DNA of 64,000 bases from Neolewinella maritima (lineage in GTDB: Bacteria; Bacteroidota; Bacteroidia; Chitinophagales; Saprospiraceae): contig NZ_CAKLPZ010000004.1 of NCBI RefSeq assembly GCF_923081025.1, positions 124,001 to 188,000 on the forward strand, in the 5' to 3' direction. This document shows positions 52,176-60,692 of the stretch, piece by piece (within the stretch, counting starts at the first letter, position 1; the number at the start of each line of letters is the position of its first letter). Below the pieces are notes generated by a model that ran no database searches, was not told where the DNA came from, and worked only from the letters and a program-made list of their open reading frames with translations. The position numbers and the translations under genes are program-made.

Positions 52176-52772
52176 CTACTGTAGAAGTTCCAGGGGGTCG
52201 CCGGTGAGGGTAGAAAGGTCCGTGATCATGCCCTTGACTGTACTCTCATCGTCCTTCCAGAGCGCGAGCAGGCGGTTGCCATCGACGGCGGTAAAAAGCC
52301 GCTGGAGGCGCGGATGCTGCAGTTCGATAAGGTCCGTGTCGAGGGTATGATGGAAGTATTGCGCCACTTGCGGTAGCAGACTATCGGCATAGGCGCTCTT
52401 GTTCCAGGGTGACCACTCGTCGTAGATGAAGCTGAGTTCCAGCGCCTGCAGCGTTCGGGGTTCACCGATGAAGATGGGACTGAACGTCATCATAGCCGGG
52501 CGATCCAGCTCGGTGTCCAGTTTGTGGTCTACCGCAGTGCCCCCGCGGCCCATGGTGATGAGCTGCTGCTGGTTAAGCGCGGTGCAGCGGTCGAAAAACT
52601 CCCGGGCGGGAATACCCAGTTCAATACCCAACACCGCTTCCGTGGGCGCGGCCGGTGCCTCCAGACCCTCCGCAACGGCGCTACGGTACTGACCTATAGG
52701 GCTGGTATCCTCCGGTTGGCAAGCGGCCAGCAGCAGAGCTAGTATGCTGATATAGAACAAACGATACGTCAT
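52176..52772 (-). CDS. Small lipoprotein between the FG-GAP genes
   Basis: 198 residues. Signal peptide with a classical lipobox (ALLLAACQPED, Cys18). The mature part is mostly helical, with a segment FFDRCTALNQQQLITMGRGG and a region reading MMTFSPIFIGEPRTLQALEL. No family recognised. Its start overlaps the stop of the 1130-residue FG-GAP gene by 4 bases and its stop is 3 bases from the next FG-GAP start, so it is translated as part of the operon. It may be a partner subunit of the large propeller lipoproteins, by position only. Confidence 0.8.
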   Translation of the reverse strand: MTYRLFYISILALLLAACQPEDTSPIGQYRSAVAEGLEAPAAPTEAVLGIELGIPAREFFDRCTALNQQQLITMGRGGTAVDHKLDTELDRPAMMTFSPIFIGEPRTLQALELSFIYDEWSPWNKSAYADSLLPQVAQYFHHTLDTDLIELQHPRLQRLFTAVDGNRLLALWKDDESTVKGMITDLSTLTGDPLELLQ

Positions 52773-55700
52773 GGGGTAAGTACTTCAAGCTTCAGTAAAG
52801 AATCATCGGATCGGGCGATCCACACCGCCCCGCGTGGAGACGCCGGTGCAAAGGCACGCACGTCCCCACGCAGGTAGATGCCGGACTCTCGTGGTGGCAC
52901 TGCGTTAAACGTTCCACCGCCCCGATGGATGAGCAAGCTACCAAAGCTACCCGCGTAGATTCCCAGCTCGGGTCGGCCAATCGACTGGTTGCCGGCCGCC
53001 AGCAGATCCGGCTGTCCATCTCCATTCAGATCAGTCGCCAGTAAAGCATAGACCGGGGCGAGTTGGGTCTCGGCGGGTAGGTAGACCAGTGAAGGGCCTG
53101 CGTCCTCGTTCATCACTACGAGCGAACGAAGCTCTTCCACCCGGTGTACGACGGAGCGCGACAGGATCTCGGGGGGAAAGAGTTCGGCCATGGTCTTACC
53201 CTGGTAGTCCGTGTAGCCGGGCACGGTCTTGCGCAGGCCCGGCAACTGTTTGACCAGGTCGTCGCGCAGCACGAGGGGGTACGACCGGCCGTCAGTGGCG
53301 TACTGGGTGATGAGTTGCTCGGCCTTCCCGTTGCCATCGAAGTCGTTGATGTACAACTGCAGCGGTTGCTCGGGACTGGCGTGTAGTCGCGAGTTGAGTC
53401 CGTGGTTTCCTGCTGCGAGGTCATCGTGGCCATCTCCGTCGAAGTCGGCCGCAGCCAGTGCCGTCCACAGTCCGTAGGTACCGGCTACTGTGTCCGTGCC
53501 GATATAGTTCCCATTGGCCGCAACGTGCAGGTAGCGTAGCGGTCCCCACTCTGCGGCTACGGCCAGCTCCAGTTCGGGATCGTCGTCCGTGTTGAGCCAG
53601 ACGGCTGCGGTCACCATACCCAGTCCCTGGAGCATGGGTAGGTCGGCAGATTTAAAATTGCCTGATCCATCATTGAGGAGCAGATAGCTGTCGGCGGCGA
53701 TACCGTATGTACCCGGCCGCAGGCGTCCACCGACGAATAGATCCACGTCGCCGTCGCCATCGACATCATGAGGCTGCACGCAGGAGCTGACCACGAAGCG
53801 GCGGCGATCCGGCAGCAATTGAGCACTCTTCTCCCAGCGGCTCCCGCCACGATTGAGGTACAGACCGTCGAGCAGGGCGGAGGAAGCCGCCCCGAACTGA
53901 TTACTGCCATTGGCTACGTAAAGATCCTGATCACCGTCACCGTCGGCGTCGAAAAAAGTAGCCGCTACGTTTTCACTGATCGCATCTTTCGCTAGCAGTT
54001 CTTCCATGACCGGCTGGTAGGTACCATCGCTTCTAGCAAGCAGCAATTGACCCGGTGTGCCGGATGCACCGCCCAGGTAGAGATCGCTACGTCCATCACC
54101 GTTCAGGTCGGCGGTAGCCAGGGCGGGTCCCTCGTTGTTTATCCCGAGGAACAGCAGGGGGTCGCGGTCGAAGTCGGTCGTAGAGCTTTCCCGGTGCATC
54201 ACCGATCCGGCTGCCGTTCGAGCCTCGATTATAGCATATGTTACCTGTCCTTCCGCAGTACCTGAAGATAGACCCTGCGCTCGTGAAGTATCCGCAACCT
54301 CGGGACTACCGGTCCCCTGTCGGAAGGTGTAGATACTGCTGTCCTGTCGGGGGATGCCGAATACTTCTCGCTGTCCGTCGGGCCACTCGATCAGTAGGTC
54401 ACTGGCAGCCCGGGAGAAGTGGATGCGTTTATCCACCGTACTCTGAAAGCCACGCATGGGGTGCAGTTCGGTAACGGACTGATCATCAGTGTTTTGGCGT
54501 CGCTCGCTTACTCTTGCACCGATGGCATCCGGATTGCCCGGGATAGTACTACGTAGATTCGCCATGGCGGACGCCTCCGTGCTATTGTTCCGGTATACCC
54601 CGGCTGGCCCGTCTACATTATTGACTACCAGATCCAGGTCACCGTCGTTGTCCAGATCAGCGTAAGCACTGCCGTTACTGAAGGTCGCTTGATCCAGTCC
54701 CCAGTCCGCGGCGACCTCCTCGAACCGCATCTCCCCCGTGTTGCGAAACACCCCATTGATCAGTGCCTCGCTCGGGATCTGGTCAATAATATCCGTGATC
54801 CCCTTCCCTTCCTCAAACAACATCCGGCGCACCGCCTCCGGCGAGCCGTTGAAGTTGATGTAGTCCTGGTCCAAAAGGTCCCTGCCCGTACCGTTGGCGA
54901 CGAAGATGTCCCGCAGTCCGTCGTTATCCATATCGAAGAGCAGGGCACCCCAGCTCCAGTCGGTAGCCGCCACGCCCGCTCCCCGCCCCACCTCGGAGAA
55001 GTTCCCTCCGCCGCGGTTCCACTGCAGCACGTTGCGACTGAACTGCTGGTGGTAGCCCTTATCGCGGTACAGCTGATAGCGGTTCCACCCTTCGAAGGCC
55101 GCCTTGGTCTTGTAGCGGCGCTCGTCCGCCGGTAGCATCTCGGTCACGAAGAGCTCGGGCAGCCCGTCGTTGTCCAGATCGGCCAGGTCAGCGCCCATAC
55201 TTCCTTTGCTGATCTCGGGCAGGTGCTCGGTCAGTGCCTCCCGAAAGGTGCCGTCCCGCTGATTGTAGTACAGGTAATCGCGTTCAAAAAAATCGTTGCT
55301 TACGAACAGGTCGGGCCAACCGTCCTGATCCACGTCCCCTACCGTCACGCCGAGTCCGAAGCCGATCGCGGAGGAGTAGATGCCCGCTGCCGCCGTCACG
55401 TCCTCGAAGCGGGTGGTGCCGGTTTCCGTCAGCAGATTTCTAAAGAGTTTGTTCCCTCCCGCGGTATCCGGCACATTCCGCAGCCCCTCGCGCAGGTCGT
55501 AGCCCGTAGTGGCGCGCGTGCTATTGTTAAGTAAGTAGCAATCCAAATCCCCGTCCCGGTCGTAGTCGAAAAAGGCGGCGTGGACGGATAGTCCTACCAC
55601 GTCGAGCCCGTATTCCGCACCAGCTTCCCGGAAAGTCAGGTCGCCCTGGTTGATGAATAGCTCGTTGTGTCGCACGCCCGTCATACCCGCAATTTGCTCC

Positions 55701-56161
55701 CCGGCGGGTGGGCCGGCCTTACAGACGTACAGATCCTGCAATCCATCGGCGTTCACGTCCACCACGGCCACCCCGGTCGACCAGCTGTCGGCACACGCTA
55801 CTCCAGCTGCTGCTGTGATGTCTTCAAACTGAAAGTCCCCTAGGTTGCGGTATAGTTTGTTCTCCACCAGGTTACCGGTGAAGTACACATCCACCAGTCC
55901 GTCGTTGTCAAAATCCCCGATGCCTACACCCCCGCCGTTGTAGAAATTGCGGTAGGTGTAGGGGTTGAGCGCATCCGTATACCGCAGGTCGTTGCGGAAG
56001 TCAATACCGGTGCGGGTCATGCCCGGGGCCGTCAACCAGCTGAAGCGCTTCGTCGCATCTACAGTAGGTTCGACGGCGGGGCCGCAGGTGCAGAGCAGAA
56101 GTGAGGCAAAGACAGCTGCCCACGGTGACCAAGACCGGTAGTCGTGCAGGGGGGTGGACAT
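52769..56161 (-). CDS. FG-GAP/VCBS-repeat lipoprotein 3 with ASPIC/UnbV domain (1130 aa)
   Basis: First gene of the operon. Signal region WAAVFASLLLCTCGPAV with the CTCGPA stretch. Two FG-GAP/VCBS propeller regions flank an ASPIC/UnbV module (LHPMRGFQSTVDKRIHFS, about 575-650). Calcium-loop motifs include GDFDNDGLVDVYF, DVNADGLQDLYVC, DYDRDGDLDCYLL, DLNGDGRSDLYLG and DVDGDGDVDLFVG. It is clearly a paralogue of the 1104-residue protein along its length. A TACCTTCG element lies 22 bases before the start. Exported and probably surface-attached; ligand unknown. Confidence 0.9.
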   Translation of the reverse strand: MSTPLHDYRSWSPWAAVFASLLLCTCGPAVEPTVDATKRFSWLTAPGMTRTGIDFRNDLRYTDALNPYTYRNFYNGGGVGIGDFDNDGLVDVYFTGNLVENKLYRNLGDFQFEDITAAAGVACADSWSTGVAVVDVNADGLQDLYVCKAGPPAGEQIAGMTGVRHNELFINQGDLTFREAGAEYGLDVVGLSVHAAFFDYDRDGDLDCYLLNNSTRATTGYDLREGLRNVPDTAGGNKLFRNLLTETGTTRFEDVTAAAGIYSSAIGFGLGVTVGDVDQDGWPDLFVSNDFFERDYLYYNQRDGTFREALTEHLPEISKGSMGADLADLDNDGLPELFVTEMLPADERRYKTKAAFEGWNRYQLYRDKGYHQQFSRNVLQWNRGGGNFSEVGRGAGVAATDWSWGALLFDMDNDGLRDIFVANGTGRDLLDQDYINFNGSPEAVRRMLFEEGKGITDIIDQIPSEALINGVFRNTGEMRFEEVAADWGLDQATFSNGSAYADLDNDGDLDLVVNNVDGPAGVYRNNSTEASAMANLRSTIPGNPDAIGARVSERRQNTDDQSVTELHPMRGFQSTVDKRIHFSRAASDLLIEWPDGQREVFGIPRQDSSIYTFRQGTGSPEVADTSRAQGLSSGTAEGQVTYAIIEARTAAGSVMHRESSTTDFDRDPLLFLGINNEGPALATADLNGDGRSDLYLGGASGTPGQLLLARSDGTYQPVMEELLAKDAISENVAATFFDADGDGDQDLYVANGSNQFGAASSALLDGLYLNRGGSRWEKSAQLLPDRRRFVVSSCVQPHDVDGDGDVDLFVGGRLRPGTYGIAADSYLLLNDGSGNFKSADLPMLQGLGMVTAAVWLNTDDDPELELAVAAEWGPLRYLHVAANGNYIGTDTVAGTYGLWTALAAADFDGDGHDDLAAGNHGLNSRLHASPEQPLQLYINDFDGNGKAEQLITQYATDGRSYPLVLRDDLVKQLPGLRKTVPGYTDYQGKTMAELFPPEILSRSVVHRVEELRSLVVMNEDAGPSLVYLPAETQLAPVYALLATDLNGDGQPDLLAAGNQSIGRPELGIYAGSFGSLLIHRGGGTFNAVPPRESGIYLRGDVRAFAPASPRGAVWIARSDDSLLKLEVLTP
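56075..56091 (-). repeat. GC-rich dispersed word, copy 7 (in lipobox codons)
   Basis: GCACCTGCGGCCCCGCC in the gene direction, 17 of the 19 consensus bases before diverging; encodes CTCGPA. Confidence 0.75.
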
Positions 56162-56182
56162 AGCAAGCGGCTGGGTGAGCGG

Positions 56183-56190
56183 CGAAGGTA
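56183..56190 (-). promoter_or_regulatory. Candidate -7 element TACCTTCG of the FG-GAP operon
   Basis: The element and the following CCGC are identical to those before rlmI (TACCTTCGCCGC), here 21 bases before the ATG at 56161. Confidence 0.4.
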
Positions 56191-56381
56191 GGACTATTGC
56201 AGCGGCGGCAGATGATGCGGAAGATCGGTGGAATCACAAATTTTTTGCGTTCGGGTACCAAAGATTATTTATCTTGTCACGCGCATTTTATCATCAACAA
56301 CAATCTCCTGTCGGTCTGATGCACGATAGAATGTAGTGTTAACCCATAGCATCGGATCGCTAACTACCCAACTCTTTATAT

Positions 56382-57428
56382 ATGCTATTTAACGATATTC
56401 CATCGTTTGGCGGACGCTTAGCCCGCCCAACCCCCCGTGCGGTCCTTACCGCCGTGCTGTTCCCCCTCCTGTTCACCGCTTGTGTAGAAGACACCGACGA
56501 GGTCATCACCCCGCAGGCCGACGTAGAACAGCCTTCTCTCATCCAGCTTGCTCCCACCCCGGAGAAGTGGATCACCCTGGAGGGTGTGGAGTCGGAGTAC
56601 GTCGCCACCGAGAAGCGCGCTACCCGTGCCCCCGGCATCGACCGTGGCCGCTACAATATTGACTTCAAGTACGTCGTCCCCGTGACGGCCGAGCAGGAAG
56701 CCGTCTTCGAAGCTGCCGCCGCCCGCTGGGAGCGCATCATCATTAAGGATGTTCCCTCCTTTACCGGTACGGTACCTTCAGCCTTCACCGGGTTTCCTCC
56801 CGCCATCGACGGCACAATCGATGACATCGTCATCGAGGTAGCCCTTGCACCCATCGACGGACCAGGTGGTATCCTCGGACAAGCGGGTCCCCGCTTTGTA
56901 CGCACCAGCGATTTGCTGACCCTGACTGGTGTCATGTTCTTCGACGTGGACGACCTCGCATTTCTCGACGAGATCGGCCTCTTTGAGGAAGTCATCATTC
57001 ACGAGATGGGCCACGTACTCGGCGTAGGTACCCTGTGGGACATTGGCGACCGCGACCTGCGGCGCGACGAAGAAACCGATCCCTTCTTCATTGGTCGTCA
57101 GGCCAACGTATTCTGGAACGCCGAAGGTGGTACGGACAAGCTACCCGTAGAAGATATGGGTGGCCCTGGTACCCGCCTCAGCCACTGGCGTGAGTCCGTT
57201 CTGCGCAACGAGCTGATGACCGGCTTCCTGAACCTGGGCGAAAACCCACTGAGCCGCATTACGGCCGGTTCCATGCGTGACCTCGGTTACGGAGCCGCTA
57301 TGGTCGGTGAGCAGTACGACCTGCCCAAGGGCGCTCCCGGTGTAGAGCACAAGAGCCACGGTGAAGGCATCGACATCGCTGCACGCGAGATCATGCTCAG
57401 CCCCATTGGCTCGGTGACCACCAAGTAG
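56382..57428 (+). CDS. Leishmanolysin-like (M8) zinc metalloprotease lipoprotein
   Basis: 348 residues. Signal peptide with lipobox LLFTAC (Cys at about 28). The zinc motif is IIHEMGHVLGVGTLW (His at about 209 and 213) with a third probable ligand His at about 268 in RLSHWRES, and a Met-turn-like NELMTGF just after; this layout is that of leishmanolysin-related peptidases. A 90-residue region before the catalytic domain (YNIDFKYVVPVTAEQEAVFEAAAARW) is typical of the bacterial members. Exported, probably outer-membrane attached; substrate unknown. It stands alone and is followed by a strong terminator. Confidence 0.88.
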   Translation: MLFNDIPSFGGRLARPTPRAVLTAVLFPLLFTACVEDTDEVITPQADVEQPSLIQLAPTPEKWITLEGVESEYVATEKRATRAPGIDRGRYNIDFKYVVPVTAEQEAVFEAAAARWERIIIKDVPSFTGTVPSAFTGFPPAIDGTIDDIVIEVALAPIDGPGGILGQAGPRFVRTSDLLTLTGVMFFDVDDLAFLDEIGLFEEVIIHEMGHVLGVGTLWDIGDRDLRRDEETDPFFIGRQANVFWNAEGGTDKLPVEDMGGPGTRLSHWRESVLRNELMTGFLNLGENPLSRITAGSMRDLGYGAAMVGEQYDLPKGAPGVEHKSHGEGIDIAAREIMLSPIGSVTTK

Positions 57429-57470
57429 TCTAACTAGCCGCACGCTGCGGTAGGTACCTACTTGACTAAG

Positions 57471-57504
57471 AAACCCCCGTACGGATGCTTCCGTGCGGGG
57501 GTTT
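57471..57504. terminator. Terminator after the metalloprotease gene
   Basis: AAACCCCCG-T-ACGG and CCGT-G-CGGGGGTTT pair over 14 positions (one G-T wobble), with an ATGCTT loop and TTTTGTATTT following. A run at both sides suits either strand. Confidence 0.9.
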
Positions 57505-57546
57505 TGTATTTGCTTCGCAGCGCTAGCTTTCTAGATTCCGGACCAC

Positions 57547-58089
57547 TCAGTAGCGCCACATATCGAGCAGCTTACGGAATACCTTGACGGTGTTCTCCGC
57601 GTCGTCCAGTGCACGGTGCTGGGCGCCGGTCCACTCGAATCCTTCGTGGCGCACCGCGGCGGCCAGCCCCCGCTTTTTGGGCAGCTTGCGGAGTTCGCGG
57701 TATTGTAATTTAAGGTTGATGGATGGATCGAGCCAGTAGTCATCCAGCCGGTGGAGCGCGCAGTCGCGCCGCAACTGGGCTTCGTCGAACTTACCCCAGG
57801 CGGCCAGGGTGTAGGGCTCGCCATCTACGTCGATCCAGTTCTGGAAGTCGCGGATGACCCGCGTGAAATCCTTCGCGCGGTTAATGTCGGGCTGCTCGAT
57901 GTGGGTGAGCCGCCGGCAGAAGTGACTCAGCTGTGGATGAAGAATGGGCTTGATGAGCCGGCTGAAGCAGGGACCCACCTGCCCGTACGAGTCGACCTGG
58001 TAGGCACCGATCTCGATGGTTTCCTGCACGGTAGCGGGGGGGCGGCCCTCCCAGCAGGTGGCTTCGATATCGTAGACAATAAACTTCAC
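57547..58089 (-). CDS. DEDDh 3'-5' exonuclease (ERI-1/KapD-like)
   Basis: 180 residues. Exonuclease of the DnaQ fold. Catalytic residues are Asp7 and Glu9 in VYDIEATCW, Asp102 in AAWGKFDE, and His158/Asp163 in AQHRALDDAENT, giving the full DEDDh set. The Trp after the Cys in DIEATCW and the overall layout match the ERI-1/KapD branch, which acts on RNA in eukaryotes. The role in bacteria is unclear. Separated from the LytTR gene upstream by a hairpin. Confidence 0.88.
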   Translation of the reverse strand: MKFIVYDIEATCWEGRPPATVQETIEIGAYQVDSYGQVGPCFSRLIKPILHPQLSHFCRRLTHIEQPDINRAKDFTRVIRDFQNWIDVDGEPYTLAAWGKFDEAQLRRDCALHRLDDYWLDPSINLKLQYRELRKLPKKRGLAAAVRHEGFEWTGAQHRALDDAENTVKVFRKLLDMWRY

Positions 58090-58100
58090 GCTGCAAGAAC

Positions 58101-58139
58101 GGGTGGCGGGGCATTACGTTGCACGCTGCCCCGCCACCC
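58101..58139 (-). terminator. Perfect 12-bp inverted repeat between LytTR and exonuclease genes
   Basis: GGGTGGCGGGGC and its exact complement with a 15-base loop, starting 9 bases after the LytTR stop and ending 11 bases before the exonuclease ATG. No good U run follows, so a weak terminator or processing hairpin. Confidence 0.5.
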
Positions 58140-58148
58140 GGTGGCTCA

Positions 58149-58493
58149 CTAGAGTCGGGGCATGCGGCTTTTGATGTCGGCGTGGTAGGCTTTGCCCATT
58201 TTGAGCTGGTGGTCGTTGAGCTCAATGACGCCATCGGCGAAACTGATGCGGTTGACCTGGCTGAAGTTGACCAGCAGGCCGCGGCTGGCCCGTACGAAAT
58301 CGGTCGATTCCAATTCCTCGGCGATCGTCGACAGGCTACGCTTTACGGCAAAGCGCTTGTCGTTAGTCTGGATGTAGGCGTAGTTACCATCGGCCTGAAT
58401 GTAGTGGATGTCAGTCAGCGGGATTTTGGTGTAGTCGGTGCCTTCTCGCAGGAAAAGGTGATCCATGGTGTACTGGGAGTTAAACGAGTTCAT
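58149..58493 (-). CDS. LytTR DNA-binding domain protein without receiver
   Basis: 114 residues from ATG 58493 (MNSFNSQYTM); a TTG at 58523 would add 10 residues. Almost the whole protein is a LytTR domain: IHYIQADGNYAYIQT, LSTIAEELESTDFVRASRGLLVN and VIELNDHQLKMGKAYHADI. Lacking a receiver, it is regulated some other way, or by its abundance. Divergent from the PhzF-family gene, with about 230 bp between the two starts. Targets unknown. Confidence 0.88.
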   Translation of the reverse strand: MNSFNSQYTMDHLFLREGTDYTKIPLTDIHYIQADGNYAYIQTNDKRFAVKRSLSTIAEELESTDFVRASRGLLVNFSQVNRISFADGVIELNDHQLKMGKAYHADIKSRMPRL

Positions 58494-58724
58494 AACTGGT
58501 GGAATCTTGAATTTTACCGGCAACGGTCACAAGGCTGTTGCGCTTAGGACGAAGGGCCCGACGTTTAGTCACGCCGAATATCCTTTAAGTGTACGACAAA
58601 GTTCGCTTACTGGATTTATCCCCCCAAAAAGACCCTTAGTATCGGGCTACTTTTTGCAATATTCGCTACACTTGCGACCGCGGTCACTTCACCCCCCTCC
58701 ATCTCCCCCCCCTCACCTGCCCCC

Positions 58725-59537
58725 ATGCTAAATCTTCCCCTGTACCAGGTTGACGCCTTTACCGACCGGCTTTTCGGTGGCAATCCCGCCGCCGTAGTCC
58801 CCGTTCCAGAGTTTCCGGCAGACGCTCTGATGCAGTCGATCGCGACGGAAAATAATCTGTCAGAAACCGCTTTCGTAGTCATCCGCGGCAAGGGCAAGTT
58901 TGACATCCGCTGGTTCACGCCTACGCAGGAAGTGCGGCTGTGCGGACACGCCACCCTGGCAGCGGCCCACGTGCTCTATAAATCGGGGGGCAAGGACCTC
59001 GATAAGCTACGCTTTCGCACCACCTCTGCTGGTACCATTGCCGTCACCCCGCTGGCGGAAGCAGGGACGTACCGTATGGCATTCCCCACTGACGTGCCGG
59101 AAAAGACGCGTGCCGGCAAGAAACTACGGGGCGCCCTGGCTGGCCTCAATCCGAAGGAAGTCTATAAGGGGACCGACGATCTAATCGTTGTGCTCAAGAA
59201 CGAACGGCAGGTCCGTAGCCTGCAGCCCAATTTCCATATCGTCGCTCAGCTCAAGCGCCGTGGCCTGATCGTGACCGCGCCCGGCGACGAGGTAGACTTC
59301 GTCAGCCGCTGCTTCTACCCCGCCTACGGCATCGATGAGGATCCCGTCACGGGCTCGGCTCACACCGTGCTCACGCCCCTGTGGGCGAAAAAATTGAAGA
59401 AAAAACACCTTACTGCCCGGCAGGTTTCTACCCGTGGAGGGCAGATCACTTGCGAACTTCGGGGCAAGAAGGTCCACCTGACCGGACAAGCCATCACTTA
59501 CCTGGCCGGCCAGCTCCTACTTGATCGGCTGGACTGA
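58725..59537 (+). CDS. PhzF-family isomerase/epimerase
   Basis: 270 residues, two related half-domains of the diaminopimelate-epimerase fold. Family motifs: YQVDAFTDRLFGGNPAAVV, the catalytic glutamate Glu47 in NNLSETAFV, RWFTPTQEVRLCGHATLAAA, and DPVTGSAH in the second half. PhzF proteins catalyse proton shifts in small molecules (phenazine precursor in Pseudomonas); in most genomes the substrate is unknown, and no phenazine genes lie nearby. Its stop is 1 base from the stop of the convergent Lrp gene. Confidence 0.9.
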   Translation: MLNLPLYQVDAFTDRLFGGNPAAVVPVPEFPADALMQSIATENNLSETAFVVIRGKGKFDIRWFTPTQEVRLCGHATLAAAHVLYKSGGKDLDKLRFRTTSAGTIAVTPLAEAGTYRMAFPTDVPEKTRAGKKLRGALAGLNPKEVYKGTDDLIVVLKNERQVRSLQPNFHIVAQLKRRGLIVTAPGDEVDFVSRCFYPAYGIDEDPVTGSAHTVLTPLWAKKLKKKHLTARQVSTRGGQITCELRGKKVHLTGQAITYLAGQLLLDRLD

Positions 59538-59538
59538 G

Positions 59539-60039
59539 CTATTCTGCCAAGCCCCGCAACTCGGCCAGTAGCTCGGCAGATACCACCTGCACGGGCCGAT
59601 CGATAGCCTGTTCCAGGGAGATGAAGGTCTCCGTCCGTTGAATACCATCAAAGGCCTGTATGCGCTGCAGCACGTCGCGTAGGTGATCCGTATCCCGGCA
59701 CACGACCCGGGCGAAGATGCTGTACACCCCCGTGGTGTAGTGCGCCATCACCACCTCCTGAATACCCTGTAGGTACTCCGCCGCCTGACTGTACAGCCCA
59801 CTCCCCTTCAGGTAAATGCCCAGAAAGGCCGATACATCGTAGCCCAATCGGGTGTGGTCGATGCGGAGGGTCTGCCCCTGAACTACACCGGCAGCGATCA
59901 GCTTATTCATGCGCACGTGGATCGTGCCGCCCGATACGAAGAGCTTACTCCCCAGCTCCGTGTACGGCTGCTTGGCGTTTTCCATCAGCAGGGCCAGGAT
60001 CTTGCGGTCCAGGTCATCGAGTACATAGTCAGCGGGCAT
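59539..60039 (-). CDS. Lrp/AsnC-family transcription regulator
   Basis: 166 residues from ATG 60039 (MPADYVLDDLDRKIL), the standard Lrp start; a longer start at 60069 adds a Pro-rich stretch. N-terminal helix-turn-helix (residues 8-60, KLFVSGGTIHVRMNKLIAAG) and C-terminal RAM ligand/oligomer domain (AHYTTGVYSIFARVVCRD). Probably senses an amino acid. Convergent with PhzF, 1 base between their stops. Confidence 0.93.
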   Translation of the reverse strand: MPADYVLDDLDRKILALLMENAKQPYTELGSKLFVSGGTIHVRMNKLIAAGVVQGQTLRIDHTRLGYDVSAFLGIYLKGSGLYSQAAEYLQGIQEVVMAHYTTGVYSIFARVVCRDTDHLRDVLQRIQAFDGIQRTETFISLEQAIDRPVQVVSAELLAELRGLAE

Positions 60040-60110
60040 AGGCGGGGGGGGGCAGTCTGTTATCCCCAATAGTAAGCAACATGCTCAGGCTATCCCAACG
60101 ACCCGCACCT

Positions 60111-60674
60111 CTATCGGTGATTTTTCGTCCACTGCCGCTCGGCTACGTGCAGTATGTTGCCCGGCTCGATCCACTCCCCCAGGGCATCGGTGGTCGCCCG
60201 CTCGTAGTGCGCATTCCACTCGGGCGTTTCCAGCCAGAGCAGACAGGTCACCTGCCGGGGAGACTGCAATCGCCGCTCCGCCTCCATCCAGAACCAGTAG
60301 GTAGATACGGGCCGCCCCGGTAGCCATCGGGGCGGGGCCAGGGTCCACCACCAGCGCAGCACCCCCGTGTACCAAGTCCGTTGGATCGCCCGGTTGACGA
60401 TGCGGATCAGGCGTTTCGTATCTACGAATTTCTTTCCCACCTGTGCGGCGAGTCCTTCAGGATTGCGCCGCACGATTGCATGACGTCCGGCGCGCAGGCG
60501 GAAATTCTTGACCTCGATCAACCACAGGTCACCCTCCCCCACCAGACACAAAAAGTCAACCCCCTTAAGGCCGTGCCCGCTCACACTACGGTAGGCAGCG
60601 GTGCGGTCGAAACGGCGCACGATCCAGTCCTCCGGGAAAGTAAATTCCAGATCACTCTCCAGGAATGTAGCCAT
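60111..60674 (-). CDS. PD-(D/E)XK nuclease-like protein downstream of leuS
   Basis: 187 residues. Contains a nuclease-like core: GVDFLCLVGEGDLWLIEVKN, in which Asp40, Glu54 and Lys56 fit the D-x(n)-E-x-K pattern of the PD-(D/E)XK fold. The rest (WWWTLAPPRWLPGR, VTCLLWLETPEWN) is unfamiliar. No restriction methylase or transposon gene is nearby, so I do not call it a restriction enzyme. It starts 18 bp after leuS on the same strand and probably shares its transcript. Family assignment rests on the short motif only. Confidence 0.6.
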   Translation of the reverse strand: MATFLESDLEFTFPEDWIVRRFDRTAAYRSVSGHGLKGVDFLCLVGEGDLWLIEVKNFRLRAGRHAIVRRNPEGLAAQVGKKFVDTKRLIRIVNRAIQRTWYTGVLRWWWTLAPPRWLPGRPVSTYWFWMEAERRLQSPRQVTCLLWLETPEWNAHYERATTDALGEWIEPGNILHVAERQWTKNHR

Positions 60675-60692
60675 ACGCCGGGTTCCTCTCGC

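Noticed and set aside
46387..56161. Polysaccharide utilisation locus
   Set aside because: No SusC, SusD, glycosidase or sensor in the operon; FG-GAP lipoproteins alone do not define one.
60329..60346. Ninth copy of the GC-rich word
   Set aside because: GGGGCGGGGCC matches but the second half (AGGGTCC) does not; likewise 39878 and 45908 show only partial matches, so they were left out.
60111..60674. Restriction endonuclease of a restriction-modification system
   Set aside because: No methyltransferase partner in the neighbourhood; the two DNA/RNA methyltransferase-like genes in the window are rRNA enzymes.
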